Source: Phytopseudomonas dryadis (GTDB taxonomy: Bacteria > Pseudomonadota > Gammaproteobacteria > Pseudomonadales > Pseudomonadaceae). From it: a DNA stretch of 64,000 nt. This document shows positions 25,314 to 32,580 of the stretch, one piece after another. Made by a program: the position numbers and the translations under genes. Below the pieces are notes generated by a model. The model saw only the letters and a list, made by a program, of their open reading frames with translations, did no database searches and was not told where the DNA came from. Within the stretch, counting starts at the first letter, position 1. The number at the start of each line of letters is the position of its first letter. Where the stretch lies: NCBI RefSeq assembly GCF_004327355.1, contig NZ_QJUM01000009.1:1-64000 (forward strand). Direction: 5' to 3'.

Positions 25314-25874
25314 ATGGCCGCACGAGGGGAAAAGATCGACCTGCCGGTTCACCTGGCTCGCCGCTACCTGGAGCCGGGGCCGATCGTCCTGCTGTCGTCG
25401 CGCCGGGGCGAGGAGCGCAACATCATGACCCTCGGCTGGCACACCATCATGGAGTTCAGCCCGTCGCTGGTGGGCTGCATGATTTCCAGCGGCAATCACA
25501 GCTTCCAGCTGATTCGCGACAGCGGCGAATGCGTGATCAACCTGCCGACCACGGCGCTGACCGATCAGGTGGTGGGCATCGGCAATACCTGTGGCGCCGC
25601 GATCGACAAGTTCGCCACCTTCGGCCTGACCGCGGAGCCGGCGCGGCGGGTGGCGGCTCCGCTGGTTGGCGAGTGCCATGCCCATTTCGAATGCCGGCTG
25701 TTCGACGATGCGCTGGTCGAGCGTTACAACTTCTTCATCTTCGAGGTGGTCGAGGCCCGCGTCAGGCGCTCGCCCAGGCACCCGCAGACCCTGCACTACA
25801 CCGGCGACGGGGTGTTCGTGGTCGCGGGGAAAACCATCAGCCGCCGCGCGCTGTTCACGCCGGACAAGCTGTAG
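25314..25874 (+). CDS. Flavin-reductase-like (DIM6/NTAB) family protein, paralogue 1
   Basis: 186 residues with the split-barrel FMN-binding fold of the flavin reductase family. Motifs include LARRYLEPGPIVLLSS (~14-29), IMTLGWHTIMEFSP (~38-51) and ECVINLPTTALTDQVVGIGN (~75-94). GGAGGT lies 7 bases before the ATG. A second copy at 28233-28784 shares the same motifs in the same order. Members either reduce free FMN with NAD(P)H for two-component monooxygenases or bind FMN with unknown function. This one could supply FMNH2 to the monooxygenases at 15619-18304. The link is by proximity only. Confidence 0.8.
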   Translation: MAARGEKIDLPVHLARRYLEPGPIVLLSSRRGEERNIMTLGWHTIMEFSPSLVGCMISSGNHSFQLIRDSGECVINLPTTALTDQVVGIGNTCGAAIDKFATFGLTAEPARRVAAPLVGECHAHFECRLFDDALVERYNFFIFEVVEARVRRSPRHPQTLHYTGDGVFVVAGKTISRRALFTPDKL

Positions 25875-25901
25875 GCGCGCGTGCCGCTGACAGCGGCGAT
25901 A

Positions 25902-27029
25902 TCAGCCGAAACGCTGCAGCTGCATCTCCTGCAGGCGGCTCAGGGTGCGGCGGAAGGCGAAGGCCAGATAGCCCTCGGTGTACAGCTCGTCCAACGCCAC
26001 GGCGGCCTCCAGGTAGAGCGGCACGCGGCGGTCGTAGCATTCGTCGACCAGGGCGATGAAGCGGCGCACGCTGTTGTCGTGGATCGACAGTTCCGGCAAC
26101 TGGCGGTCGCCGGCGACCACCCGTTCGGCGGCATCCTCGGTGCCGCGGGCGATCTTCGCCGGTCGTTGCCGGGCGCTCAGGGCGGGCACGTCGGCGAGCA
26201 GGATGGCCTTGAAGCGATCGCACAGCAGGATGAAGTCCTGGGCAGAGAGCGGTTGTACGCAGAGCTGCTCGAAGCTGCAGTGCAACACGCTGGCGCTGTG
26301 CCGTTGCACGCCGATGCACCGGTGATTGATGTCCAGCGCCTCGCAACTGACGCTTTCGCCGGCGCTCAGCGAGTCGAACAGCGGCACCAGGGCGCTGGGC
26401 TGGTCCGCCTGCCTCAGCCAGTAACGCTGCTGGCGCTGGCCGGGGTGCAGGCGGTGGTCCTGGCCGCCATCCACCGCGACCACCCGCATGTGCTGCTGCA
26501 GGGCGGCGATCGCCGGCAGGAAGCGCTCGCGGTTGTGGCCGTCGGCATACAGCTGCTGCGGTGGCTGGTTGGAGGTGGCCACCAGCACCACGCCCTGCTC
26601 GAAGAGGCTGCGGAACAGGCGGCCGAGAATGATCGCATCGCCGATGTCGCTGACGAACAGTTCGTCGAAGCACAGCACGCGGATCTCGGCGCTCAGTTCC
26701 CGGGCCAGCACCGTCAACGGCTCCGGGGTGCCGGTCAGGGCGAACAGGCGCCGATGCACCCATTGCATGAAGTGATGGAAGTGCTGACGCCGTGCCGGTA
26801 CCCGCAATGAGCGGTGAAAGCCATCCATCAGCCAGGTCTTGCCGCGCCCGACCGGGCCCCACAGGTACACGCCTTGTATGGGCTGCGCCGAAGGCTTCGA
26901 TACATGCAGCGCATCGTGACAGGCCTGCAGCAGGCGTGCGGCGTGCAACTGGGCCGCGTCAGCGACGAAGCCTTGCTGCTCGATGGCCTGGCGATAGGCA
27001 TCCAGCGGTGCGTCGGTATGCGTGGGCAT
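25902..27029 (-). CDS. ZapE/AFG1-family ATPase
   Basis: 375-residue AAA-type ATPase. Walker A is GPVGRGKTWLMDGF (~58-71) and Walker B is VLCFDELFVSD (~118-128). FHHFMQWVHRRL is near 84, and LVATSNQPPQQLYADGHNRERFLP near 155 is the sensor region that is nearly invariant in ZapE. ZapE/AFG1 proteins interact with FtsZ in bacteria or degrade membrane proteins in mitochondria. Pseudomonads often carry more than one copy; this may be the accessory one, since ribosomal and cell-division neighbours of the usual zapE are missing. Its stop is 27 bases from the convergent flavin-reductase-like gene. Confidence 0.85.
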   Translation of the reverse strand: MPTHTDAPLDAYRQAIEQQGFVADAAQLHAARLLQACHDALHVSKPSAQPIQGVYLWGPVGRGKTWLMDGFHRSLRVPARRQHFHHFMQWVHRRLFALTGTPEPLTVLARELSAEIRVLCFDELFVSDIGDAIILGRLFRSLFEQGVVLVATSNQPPQQLYADGHNRERFLPAIAALQQHMRVVAVDGGQDHRLHPGQRQQRYWLRQADQPSALVPLFDSLSAGESVSCEALDINHRCIGVQRHSASVLHCSFEQLCVQPLSAQDFILLCDRFKAILLADVPALSARQRPAKIARGTEDAAERVVAGDRQLPELSIHDNSVRRFIALVDECYDRRVPLYLEAAVALDELYTEGYLAFAFRRTLSRLQEMQLQRFG

Positions 27030-27031
27030 GC

Positions 27032-27226
27032 TCAGTCCTCGGCCTGGAAGATCGCTTCGATGCGCGCCTCGAACAGGCGGGCGATCTTGAAGGCCAGCGG
27101 CAGGCTGGGGTCGTAGCGCCCGGTTTCGATGGCGTTCACCGTCTGCCGCGATACGCCCAGGCGCTGCGCCAGTTCGGCCTGTGACCAGCCGCGCTCGCTG
27201 CGCCGCTCCCGCACCTGGTTGATCAC
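27032..27226 (-). CDS. Small XRE-family transcriptional regulator
   Basis: 64 residues that are almost entirely one HTH_3 domain: NQVRERRSERGWSQAELAQRL, then GVSRQTVNAIETGRYDPSLP. The start is the GTG at 27226. It overlaps the stop of the upstream membrane gene as GTGA, and GGAGA lies 9-13 bases before it. No effector domain is present. Regulators of this size next to a small membrane protein typically autoregulate the pair; direct repeats upstream (27619-27671) are the likely target. Confidence 0.85.
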   Translation of the reverse strand: MINQVRERRSERGWSQAELAQRLGVSRQTVNAIETGRYDPSLPLAFKIARLFEARIEAIFQAED

Positions 27227-27597
27227 CGGTAACGTCTCCAGCCGATGAAACTGCCCAGAGCCCACAGCGGTGCCATCAGGCTCCAGACGAAGAACATCGA
27301 CAGGCGCGGGAAGCCGGCCGTTTCCAGAAAGCCATAGCTGAAGGTGATCAGCGCGGTGCCGACGAAGGCGATGCCCAGCGCCTCCAGCTGGATCTGCCGG
27401 GCCAGTTCGTCGAGTTGGCGCAGTTGCCGGATCAGTACCACGGCCACGGCGAGCATGGGCAGAACCGGCAGCAATGCGGCGGCGATCCTGAGCGGACCTT
27501 CTGCCTGATTGGCGAGCAGCAGCGTACTCAGCACGACCATGACGATATAGGCGGAGATGGCCAGGCTGAAGTGAACGAGAAAGCGTTTGTGGCTCAT
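27223..27597 (-). CDS. Small four-helix inner-membrane protein
   Basis: 124 residues with about four hydrophobic segments (AISAYIVMVVLSTLLLA; ALLPVLPMLAVAVVLI; ALGIAFVGTALITFSYGF; FFVWSLMAPLWALGSFIGW) and no recognisable enzymatic motif. It is translationally coupled to the XRE regulator by a 4-base overlap. Membrane/XRE pairs of this layout are widespread, and the membrane protein's function is generally unknown. The start at MSHKRFLVHF is preferred; the frame continues upstream through the operator repeats. Confidence 0.7.
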   Translation of the reverse strand: MSHKRFLVHFSLAISAYIVMVVLSTLLLANQAEGPLRIAAALLPVLPMLAVAVVLIRQLRQLDELARQIQLEALGIAFVGTALITFSYGFLETAGFPRLSMFFVWSLMAPLWALGSFIGWRRYR

Positions 27598-27618
27598 GAG
27601 CCGAACTCCATGATGGAA

Positions 27619-27671
27619 AGCATACTTTACATTAAGGTGCATGGCTGCCCTGGTCAAGCATGCTTTACATT
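27619..27671. promoter_or_regulatory. Paired direct repeats AGCATACTTTACATT / AGCATGCTTTACATT
   Basis: Two 15-base repeats at 27619-27633 and 27657-27671 differ at one base and are spaced 38 bases start to start. They lie directly upstream of the membrane/XRE pair and close to the divergent GNAT gene (27731). Candidate operator for the XRE protein. Confidence 0.5.
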
Positions 27672-27730
27672 CTGCCGCGTCCACCCGTCCGGCCTGCTAA
27701 GATTCAGCACCCGGCCAGTGGAGTGACGAC

Positions 27731-28252
27731 ATGCACCTGCGCAAGATCCGTTCGAGCGATCTCGACGCCTTTCATGCGCTGTTCTGCGAGGTCGCTGCCG
27801 AGGGGCGCTTCTCCACGCGTCCCGGCGCGCCGCCCAAGGCGCTGATCGCCAGCGCTCTGCAGCGGGCCGAACGGACTGGCTGGGCGGTCTATGTGATCGA
27901 GCGGGAAGGGCGCCTCATCGCCACCGCCGAAGCCTATCCGGACAGTTACTGCCGCCCCGAAGGCGATCCGCTGACGGGCATTCTCGGCATGCAGGTGCTG
28001 GCGGCGTGGCGCCGCCAGGGGCTGGGCCAGCGCCTGCTCGCGGTGGTCATCGAGCACTGTCGCGAGCAGGGCTTCGGCGGTATCGAGCTGTCCGTACTCA
28101 AGTCCAACCAGGCGGCCATCGCCCTGTACCTCAAGCACGGTTTCGTCTGGCGCGAGGACCTGCCGCCGTGCCGTCTGCCGGATGGCCGGGCCGACCAGGC
28201 GCAGCGCATGCGCCTCGACCTGCCGCGGGACGCTACAGCATCTCGGGCTTGA
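27731..28252 (+). CDS. GNAT-family N-acetyltransferase
   Basis: 173 residues with the GNAT fold. Acetyl-CoA-binding motif A is MQVLAAWRRQGLGQRLLAVV (~91-110), followed by a motif-B-like segment SNQAAIALYLKHGFV near 122. The acceptor substrate is unknown. It is divergent from the membrane/XRE pair across the direct repeats, so it may share their control. Its last 20 bases overlap the convergent flavin-reductase paralogue. Confidence 0.85.
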   Translation: MHLRKIRSSDLDAFHALFCEVAAEGRFSTRPGAPPKALIASALQRAERTGWAVYVIEREGRLIATAEAYPDSYCRPEGDPLTGILGMQVLAAWRRQGLGQRLLAVVIEHCREQGFGGIELSVLKSNQAAIALYLKHGFVWREDLPPCRLPDGRADQAQRMRLDLPRDATASRA

Positions 28253-28784
28253 AGCGCCCGCGCCGGCTGATCCAGTCGCCGGCCACCATGAACTCGCCGT
28301 CGCCGCGGTAGTGCACGGTCTTGGGCCGCTTGGGCGAGACGGCCACGTGGGCCTTGACCACGTCCCAGATGAACAGCCCATGGCGCTCGATCTGGCTGGC
28401 ATCGGCCAGGCGGCATTCGAAATTGGCGTAGCACTCGGCGATCAGTGGCGCCTCGACCTGCTCGGCCGGCGCCGCGGTGAGGCCGAAACGCTCGAACTTG
28501 TCGACCTCGGCGCCGCTGCAGTTGCCGATATCGACCACGGTGTCGACGATGTCCAGGGTCGGCAGGTTGATCACGCAGGTCTCGCTGTTCCTGATCAGGT
28601 CGAAGCTGTGGTTGGCGTCCCAGATGTAGCAGGCGAAGGAGCGGAAACCGATCATCATGTGCCAGCCCATGGTCATGATGTTGTGACGGCCTTGCCAGCT
28701 GGAACTCACCAGTACGATGGGGCCGGGTTCCAGGTAGCGACGCACGTCGTCCAGCGGCTGGTCGGTCTTGCGATAGCGTTTCAT
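28233..28784 (-). CDS. Flavin-reductase-like (DIM6/NTAB) family protein, paralogue 2
   Basis: 183 residues. Motifs match the protein at 25314: RRYLEPGPIVLVSS, NIMTMGWHMMIGF, ETCVINLPTLDIVDTVVDIGN and ISRRGRFKPEML. By eye the two proteins are clearly paralogous but well diverged. Upstream AGGAGCAG lies 5-12 bases before the ATG. It may be an FMN reductase or FMN-binding protein. Having two copies 2.4 kb apart suggests duplication followed by specialisation. Confidence 0.8.
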   Translation of the reverse strand: MKRYRKTDQPLDDVRRYLEPGPIVLVSSSWQGRHNIMTMGWHMMIGFRSFACYIWDANHSFDLIRNSETCVINLPTLDIVDTVVDIGNCSGAEVDKFERFGLTAAPAEQVEAPLIAECYANFECRLADASQIERHGLFIWDVVKAHVAVSPKRPKTVHYRGDGEFMVAGDWISRRGRFKPEML

Positions 28785-28946
28785 CGAGCCTGCTCCTGTG
28801 TGGCGATAGCGGCATGTGATGAAGTGGACAAGCACCCAGGGGCCGCTGTTCGGATAAATCGGCACGGCGCGTCGTTGCGCTTGCGAGGTCGCCGCGACTG
28901 CATTTAGCCTGCGCGCCGAATCTTCCCTGCGCACAGGTGCTCCGCC

Positions 28947-29378
28947 ATGCCCATTCGCCCGCGACAAGCCGCCGACAACCCGCGCCTGTTGGACATCTGG
29001 CACCGGGCGGTGCTGGCCACCCATGCCTTCCTGAGCGCCGCCGACGTCGAGGCGCTGTACCAGCAGGTGCGCGATGTCTATCTGCAGGCCGTGGAGGTCG
29101 ACGTCTACACCCTCGCGGACGGCCGTGTGGCCGGTTTCATTGGTATGAGCGAGCGCCATGTGGAAATGCTTTTCGTCGACCCCGAGCAGCATGGCCAGGG
29201 CATCGGCTCGCGCCTGCTCGACGATGCCCGGGCGCGCCTGGGCCGACTGACGGTGGATGTCAACGAGCAGAACCCCGCCGCCCATGGTTTCTACCGCCGT
29301 TACGGCTTTCGCGATACCGGCCGCAGCGCCACGGATGGGGAAGGGCGGCCGTTTCCGCTGATCCATATGGCGCTGTGA
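28947..29378 (+). CDS. GNAT-family N-acetyltransferase (YjaB-like)
   Basis: 143-residue acetyltransferase, close in length and layout to E. coli YjaB. It has IRPRQAADNPRLLDIWHRAV at the start, acetyl-CoA motif EMLFVDPEQHGQGIGSRLL near 72-90, and NEQNPAAHGFYRRYGF near 107. The substrate is unknown. It stands alone with no operon partners. A REP-like word (GTGGGAGGGGCTTCAGCC) follows at 29417. Confidence 0.85.
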   Translation: MPIRPRQAADNPRLLDIWHRAVLATHAFLSAADVEALYQQVRDVYLQAVEVDVYTLADGRVAGFIGMSERHVEMLFVDPEQHGQGIGSRLLDDARARLGRLTVDVNEQNPAAHGFYRRYGFRDTGRSATDGEGRPFPLIHMAL

Positions 29379-29494
29379 GCGCCGCACGAGCCGAAGGCCG
29401 CGGGCTGCTCAGTCCTGTGGGAGGGGCTTCAGCCGCGACGCTGTTGGTAGGCTGAAGGTCCAATCGCCATCTAAGCGCCTCCGCGTTCCCTGCC

Positions 29495-30289
29495 TTACCC
29501 GCTGGTGAAGGCGCATGGATCGACGGCGATGCTGAGGGCGCGCTGCAGCGACGCGTACAGGCGGTCGGTGAGCGTTTCGTAGCGCAGCATGGCGTCCGGG
29601 TCACGCAGCGCCACGTCGTTCCAGGAACCCATGCCGCCGAATACCCAGGCCTGGCGGCAGGCCCGGATGATGCGCTCGGCGCGTGGGTCGAGCAGGCCCG
29701 GCGGCGCGATGCCGTTGTCGGACGCAGGGGACGAGCCGCGCAGCGTCGCTGCTGCGCGGGCGAAGCACTGGGCGAAGTTGGGGTAACCCTGTTGATCGGC
29801 GAAGGTGGCGATCTCCACGAGCTGTTCGGCGAGCTCGTCGAGCAGCGCCGGGAGCTGCACCTGCGCGCCGCCCAGCGGTGTGACATCCCGGGCGACGCGC
29901 TGGTAGTCAACCTGCCAGGGCCTGTCACGGGGGGCGCTGGCAGGTTGTTCCCAGTGGCCGAGCCAGTGGTCCGCGGTGGCGGCTTTGTGGCATTCGATCA
30001 GCCAGCGCCCACCGCCGCCGATATAGGGAATGCTCAGTCGCTCGTCCCGCAACTGCTGCGCGGATGACAGGTAGCAGGCGCGCAATTGCCGTACCCCGTC
30101 GCCGGCCAGTTGCGCGAACCAGGTTACCGGGTCGTTGGCCAGGACGACGCGGGTGCTGGCCCGCTGCTCGCTGAAGCGGATCGCCTGGCAGGAGGTGAAG
30201 ACGGGCTGCGATGGCTCGACGCGGCGGCCGGCGAGGGCGGCGTTGCCCTGGCAGACCAGGGCCAGCAACTGCAGCAGGGCGGTGTGCAT
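29495..30289 (-). CDS. Conserved-looking hypothetical protein
   Basis: 264 residues; family not recognised. No signal peptide or membrane segment is evident. Visible features are an IPYIGGGGRWLIECH segment near 87-101, a hydrophilic middle and several tryptophans (WLGHWEQP, AWVFGGMGSWNDVALRD). A helical region LPALLDELAEQLVEIATFAD lies near 145. The composition is that of a folded cytoplasmic protein with codon use like its neighbours, which supports it as real. It starts MHTALLQLLALV, with GAGACATCCC upstream, a poor ribosome site. Nothing in the neighbourhood suggests a function. Confidence 0.6.
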   Translation of the reverse strand: MHTALLQLLALVCQGNAALAGRRVEPSQPVFTSCQAIRFSEQRASTRVVLANDPVTWFAQLAGDGVRQLRACYLSSAQQLRDERLSIPYIGGGGRWLIECHKAATADHWLGHWEQPASAPRDRPWQVDYQRVARDVTPLGGAQVQLPALLDELAEQLVEIATFADQQGYPNFAQCFARAAATLRGSSPASDNGIAPPGLLDPRAERIIRACRQAWVFGGMGSWNDVALRDPDAMLRYETLTDRLYASLQRALSIAVDPCAFTSG

Positions 30290-30528
30290 GGGATGTCTCC
30301 GTGGCGAGGTCGGGCGTCAGCCCCGGCAGGGCATAGGCGTTGGCGCGTTGCCGTGGGTCGCAGCCGGTTTGGCGCTGCTGGCCGACCGGGCTCGCGAGCA
30401 CGGTTTCAGCCGAGGGCGTCGAGTCTCGCTCGCCGACACCCGATCCGACAAGCCGAACGAATGGCCGTCGTTGTCTGTCCCCATGGGAACGGCAACAGCT
30501 CCTGACCACTCGCCCATATGGAGGCAGC

Positions 30529-31500
30529 ATGCGTATCACTCTTCCCACCCTCGGCTTCGGCGGTGCACCGCTCGGCAACATGTTCCACCCGATCGACGAA
30601 GACCGCGCCCAGGCGACCCTGGCCGCCGCCTGGGAGGCCGGTATCCGTTACTACGACACCTCGCCCCATTACGGCGCGGGCCTCTCGGAGGCGCGCTTCG
30701 GGCGCCTGCTGCAGGGCAAGCCACGTGATGAGTTCGTGCTCAGCAGCAAGGTCGGGCGCCTGTTGCAACCCGCCGACAAGCCGGAGAACGCCAAGCCGTT
30801 CACCCATGAGCTGCCCAACCGGCGCGTCATCGACTACTCGGCGGACGGGGCGCGGCGCTCCATAGAGAGCAGTCTGCAGCGCCTGGGCGTGGACCGTCTC
30901 GATGTGGTGTTCATTCATGACGTGTCCGAGGATCAGCACGGCCCGAAATGGCGCGAGTACTTCGCCGAAGCGATGCAGGGCGCAGCGGTTGCGCTGACGA
31001 AGATGCGCGAGGAAGGGCTGATTCGTGGCTGGGGGCTGGGCGTCAATCTGGTCGAGCCCTGTCGCCTGGCGCTGGAACAGTCCGATCCCGATGTGTTCCT
31101 GCTGGCCGGTCGCTACACCTTGCTCGATCATCGCGTGGCGCTCGATACCCTGTTTCCGCAATGCGCCGAGCGCGGCGTCGGCATCGTCGTTGGCGGGCCA
31201 TTCAATTCCGGCGTTCTGGCCGGTGGCGAGCACTACGAGTACGACCGGATTCCCGATGATATCCGCCGCAAGACCGAACGCCTGCGCGCCTTGAGCGAGC
31301 AATTCGGTATCGACACCCGCGCCGCTGCGTTGCAGTTCTGCCTGGCCAACCCGGTGGTGCAATCGGTGATTCCCGGCAGCGCCAACCCGCAGCGGCCCGG
31401 GCAGTACGTGCAATTGCTCGAGGCAGAGATTCCCGCCGCCTTCTGGCATGCCTTGCGCGAGGAAGGCATCGTTCCGCAGGATGCTCCGCTACCGGCCTGA
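30529..31500 (+). CDS. Aldo/keto reductase (D-threo-aldose 1-dehydrogenase-like)
   Basis: 323-residue TIM-barrel oxidoreductase. The catalytic tetrad is visible as Asp and Tyr in DTSPHYGAG (~40-48), Lys in LSSKVG (~71-76) and His in VFIHDVS (~127). The length and the LPNRRVIDYSADGARRSIES segment fit the L-fucose/D-threo-aldose dehydrogenase branch, which oxidises free aldoses with NAD(P). GGAGG lies 5-10 bases before the ATG at 30529; the longer upstream frame is not family-like. It converges on the macro-domain gene, and no sugar pathway genes are adjacent. Confidence 0.87.
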   Translation: MRITLPTLGFGGAPLGNMFHPIDEDRAQATLAAAWEAGIRYYDTSPHYGAGLSEARFGRLLQGKPRDEFVLSSKVGRLLQPADKPENAKPFTHELPNRRVIDYSADGARRSIESSLQRLGVDRLDVVFIHDVSEDQHGPKWREYFAEAMQGAAVALTKMREEGLIRGWGLGVNLVEPCRLALEQSDPDVFLLAGRYTLLDHRVALDTLFPQCAERGVGIVVGGPFNSGVLAGGEHYEYDRIPDDIRRKTERLRALSEQFGIDTRAAALQFCLANPVVQSVIPGSANPQRPGQYVQLLEAEIPAAFWHALREEGIVPQDAPLPA

Positions 31501-31502
31501 TT

Positions 31503-32021
31503 TCAGGCGTTCGGTTCGGCCAATGCCCGTTGGTACACCGCCAGGTCATTGGCCGAAAAGCAGCAGAACACTACCTCGACGATACCCGGATGATTGGCCA
31601 GTTCGGCCTGTACCGTGGTGATCGCGATCCATGCTGCCTGATCGATCGGATAGCCGTAGATGCCGGTGCTGATGCTGGGAAAGGCGATGCTGCGCAGCCC
31701 CTGTTGCGCGGCCAGGCGCAGGGCGTTGCGGTAGCAGGAGGCGAGCAGGCGCGGCTCGTCCTGGCTGCCGGAGCGCCACACCGGCCCGACCGTGTGGATG
31801 ATGAAACGGGCGGGCAAGCGGTAACCTTTGGTCATTTTCGCCTCGCCGGTCTTGCAGCCGCCGAGCAGGCGGCATTCGTGCAACAGCTCGCTGCCAGCGG
31901 CGCGATGGATCGCGCCATCGACGCCGCCACCGCCGAGCAACGAGGAATTGGCCGCATTGACGATGGCATCCACGTCCAGGCTGGTGATATCGCCCCGCAG
32001 GGCTATGAGGCTGGCGGACAT
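31503..32021 (-). CDS. Macro-domain O-acetyl-ADP-ribose deacetylase (YmdB-like)
   Basis: 172-residue single macro domain. The signature [20 protein letters not shown] begins near residue 17, with IHRAAG after it, and the phosphate loop is ISTGIYGYP near 116. YmdB-type proteins hydrolyse O-acetyl-ADP-ribose and remove ADP-ribose from proteins, and E. coli YmdB also modulates RNase III. It is convergent with the aldo/keto reductase (2-base gap between stops). Confidence 0.9.
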   Translation of the reverse strand: MSASLIALRGDITSLDVDAIVNAANSSLLGGGGVDGAIHRAAGSELLHECRLLGGCKTGEAKMTKGYRLPARFIIHTVGPVWRSGSQDEPRLLASCYRNALRLAAQQGLRSIAFPSISTGIYGYPIDQAAWIAITTVQAELANHPGIVEVVFCCFSANDLAVYQRALAEPNA

Positions 32022-32106
32022 GACGGGTCTCCTAGTGCCGTATCACGGATCAAATATCGTATCCGAGCGAGCAGGCAGGATTGCTCAAGGGTGATAGCGG
32101 ACGGTA

Positions 32107-32296
32107 GTAGGATGGGTGTAACCCATCGGCAATTGATGGGTTTCACCTACGCGGCCCGACCCATCCTACGGGCTGGAAAGCTGGACGAAAGAGCCTGTGC
32201 GGTCTGTCTGTCGTTCAGCGCGTAGGGTGGATGACGCTTTTTTCATCCACCATTGCGATTGCGGAGCGGTGGACGGATGAAGCGTCGTCCACCCTA
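32107..32296. repeat. Stack of three palindromic repeat types (A, C, B) in tandem
   Basis: Family A copy 3 at 32107-32169 (GTAGGATGGG ... CCATCCTAC) is followed by a short family C copy at 32172-32220 (GCTGGAAAGCTGGACGAAAG ... GTCGTTCAGCG). Family B copy 2 follows at 32222-32296 (GTAGGGTGGATGACGC ... CGTCGTCCACCCTAC). This fills a third of the 559-base gap between the macro-domain gene and the ggt-like gene. The rest of the gap up to 32520 holds no recognisable gene. Confidence 0.75.
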
Positions 32297-32532
32297 CGAA
32301 CGGCCACTATCGCCTTATGGCTGCCATCCTCCATACGCTTGCCCCGTCCGCCGCCTCGGGCACATCGACCACCCTGACCGACACATGACCGTTGCGCGAC
32401 ACTGGGGTGATCGGCGGCTCGACCAGGGCATCCGGCAGAGGCTGGCAATCCGATCCGACAGGCCGGGCAAGGTGATGTTCCGCCAGCGTTTGCACAGGGC
32501 CGATGGTTGGTCGGGAATGGATATTGCTTGTT

Positions 32533-32564
32533 TTGTTAGCAAAGTTGTTATTTATAGCTAGCAA
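32533..32564. promoter_or_regulatory. Paired operator TTGTTAGCAA / TAGCTAGCAA
   Basis: Two imperfect TTGCTAGCAA palindromes at 32533-32542 and 32555-32564, centres 22 bases apart, just before the Shine-Dalgarno of the ggt-like gene. The same pair with 21-base spacing is at 42073-42103. Probable target of the GntR regulator at 34243. Confidence 0.6.
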
Positions 32565-32580
32565 AAAGGAAGCCCCAACG

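Noticed and set aside
32503..32580. In-frame upstream extension of the ggt-like gene resembling a signal peptide (WILLVLLAKLLFIAS)
   Set aside because: It translates the AT-rich operator region, no ribosome site precedes it, and AAGGA correctly precedes ATG 32581. The hydrophobicity is a by-product of base composition.
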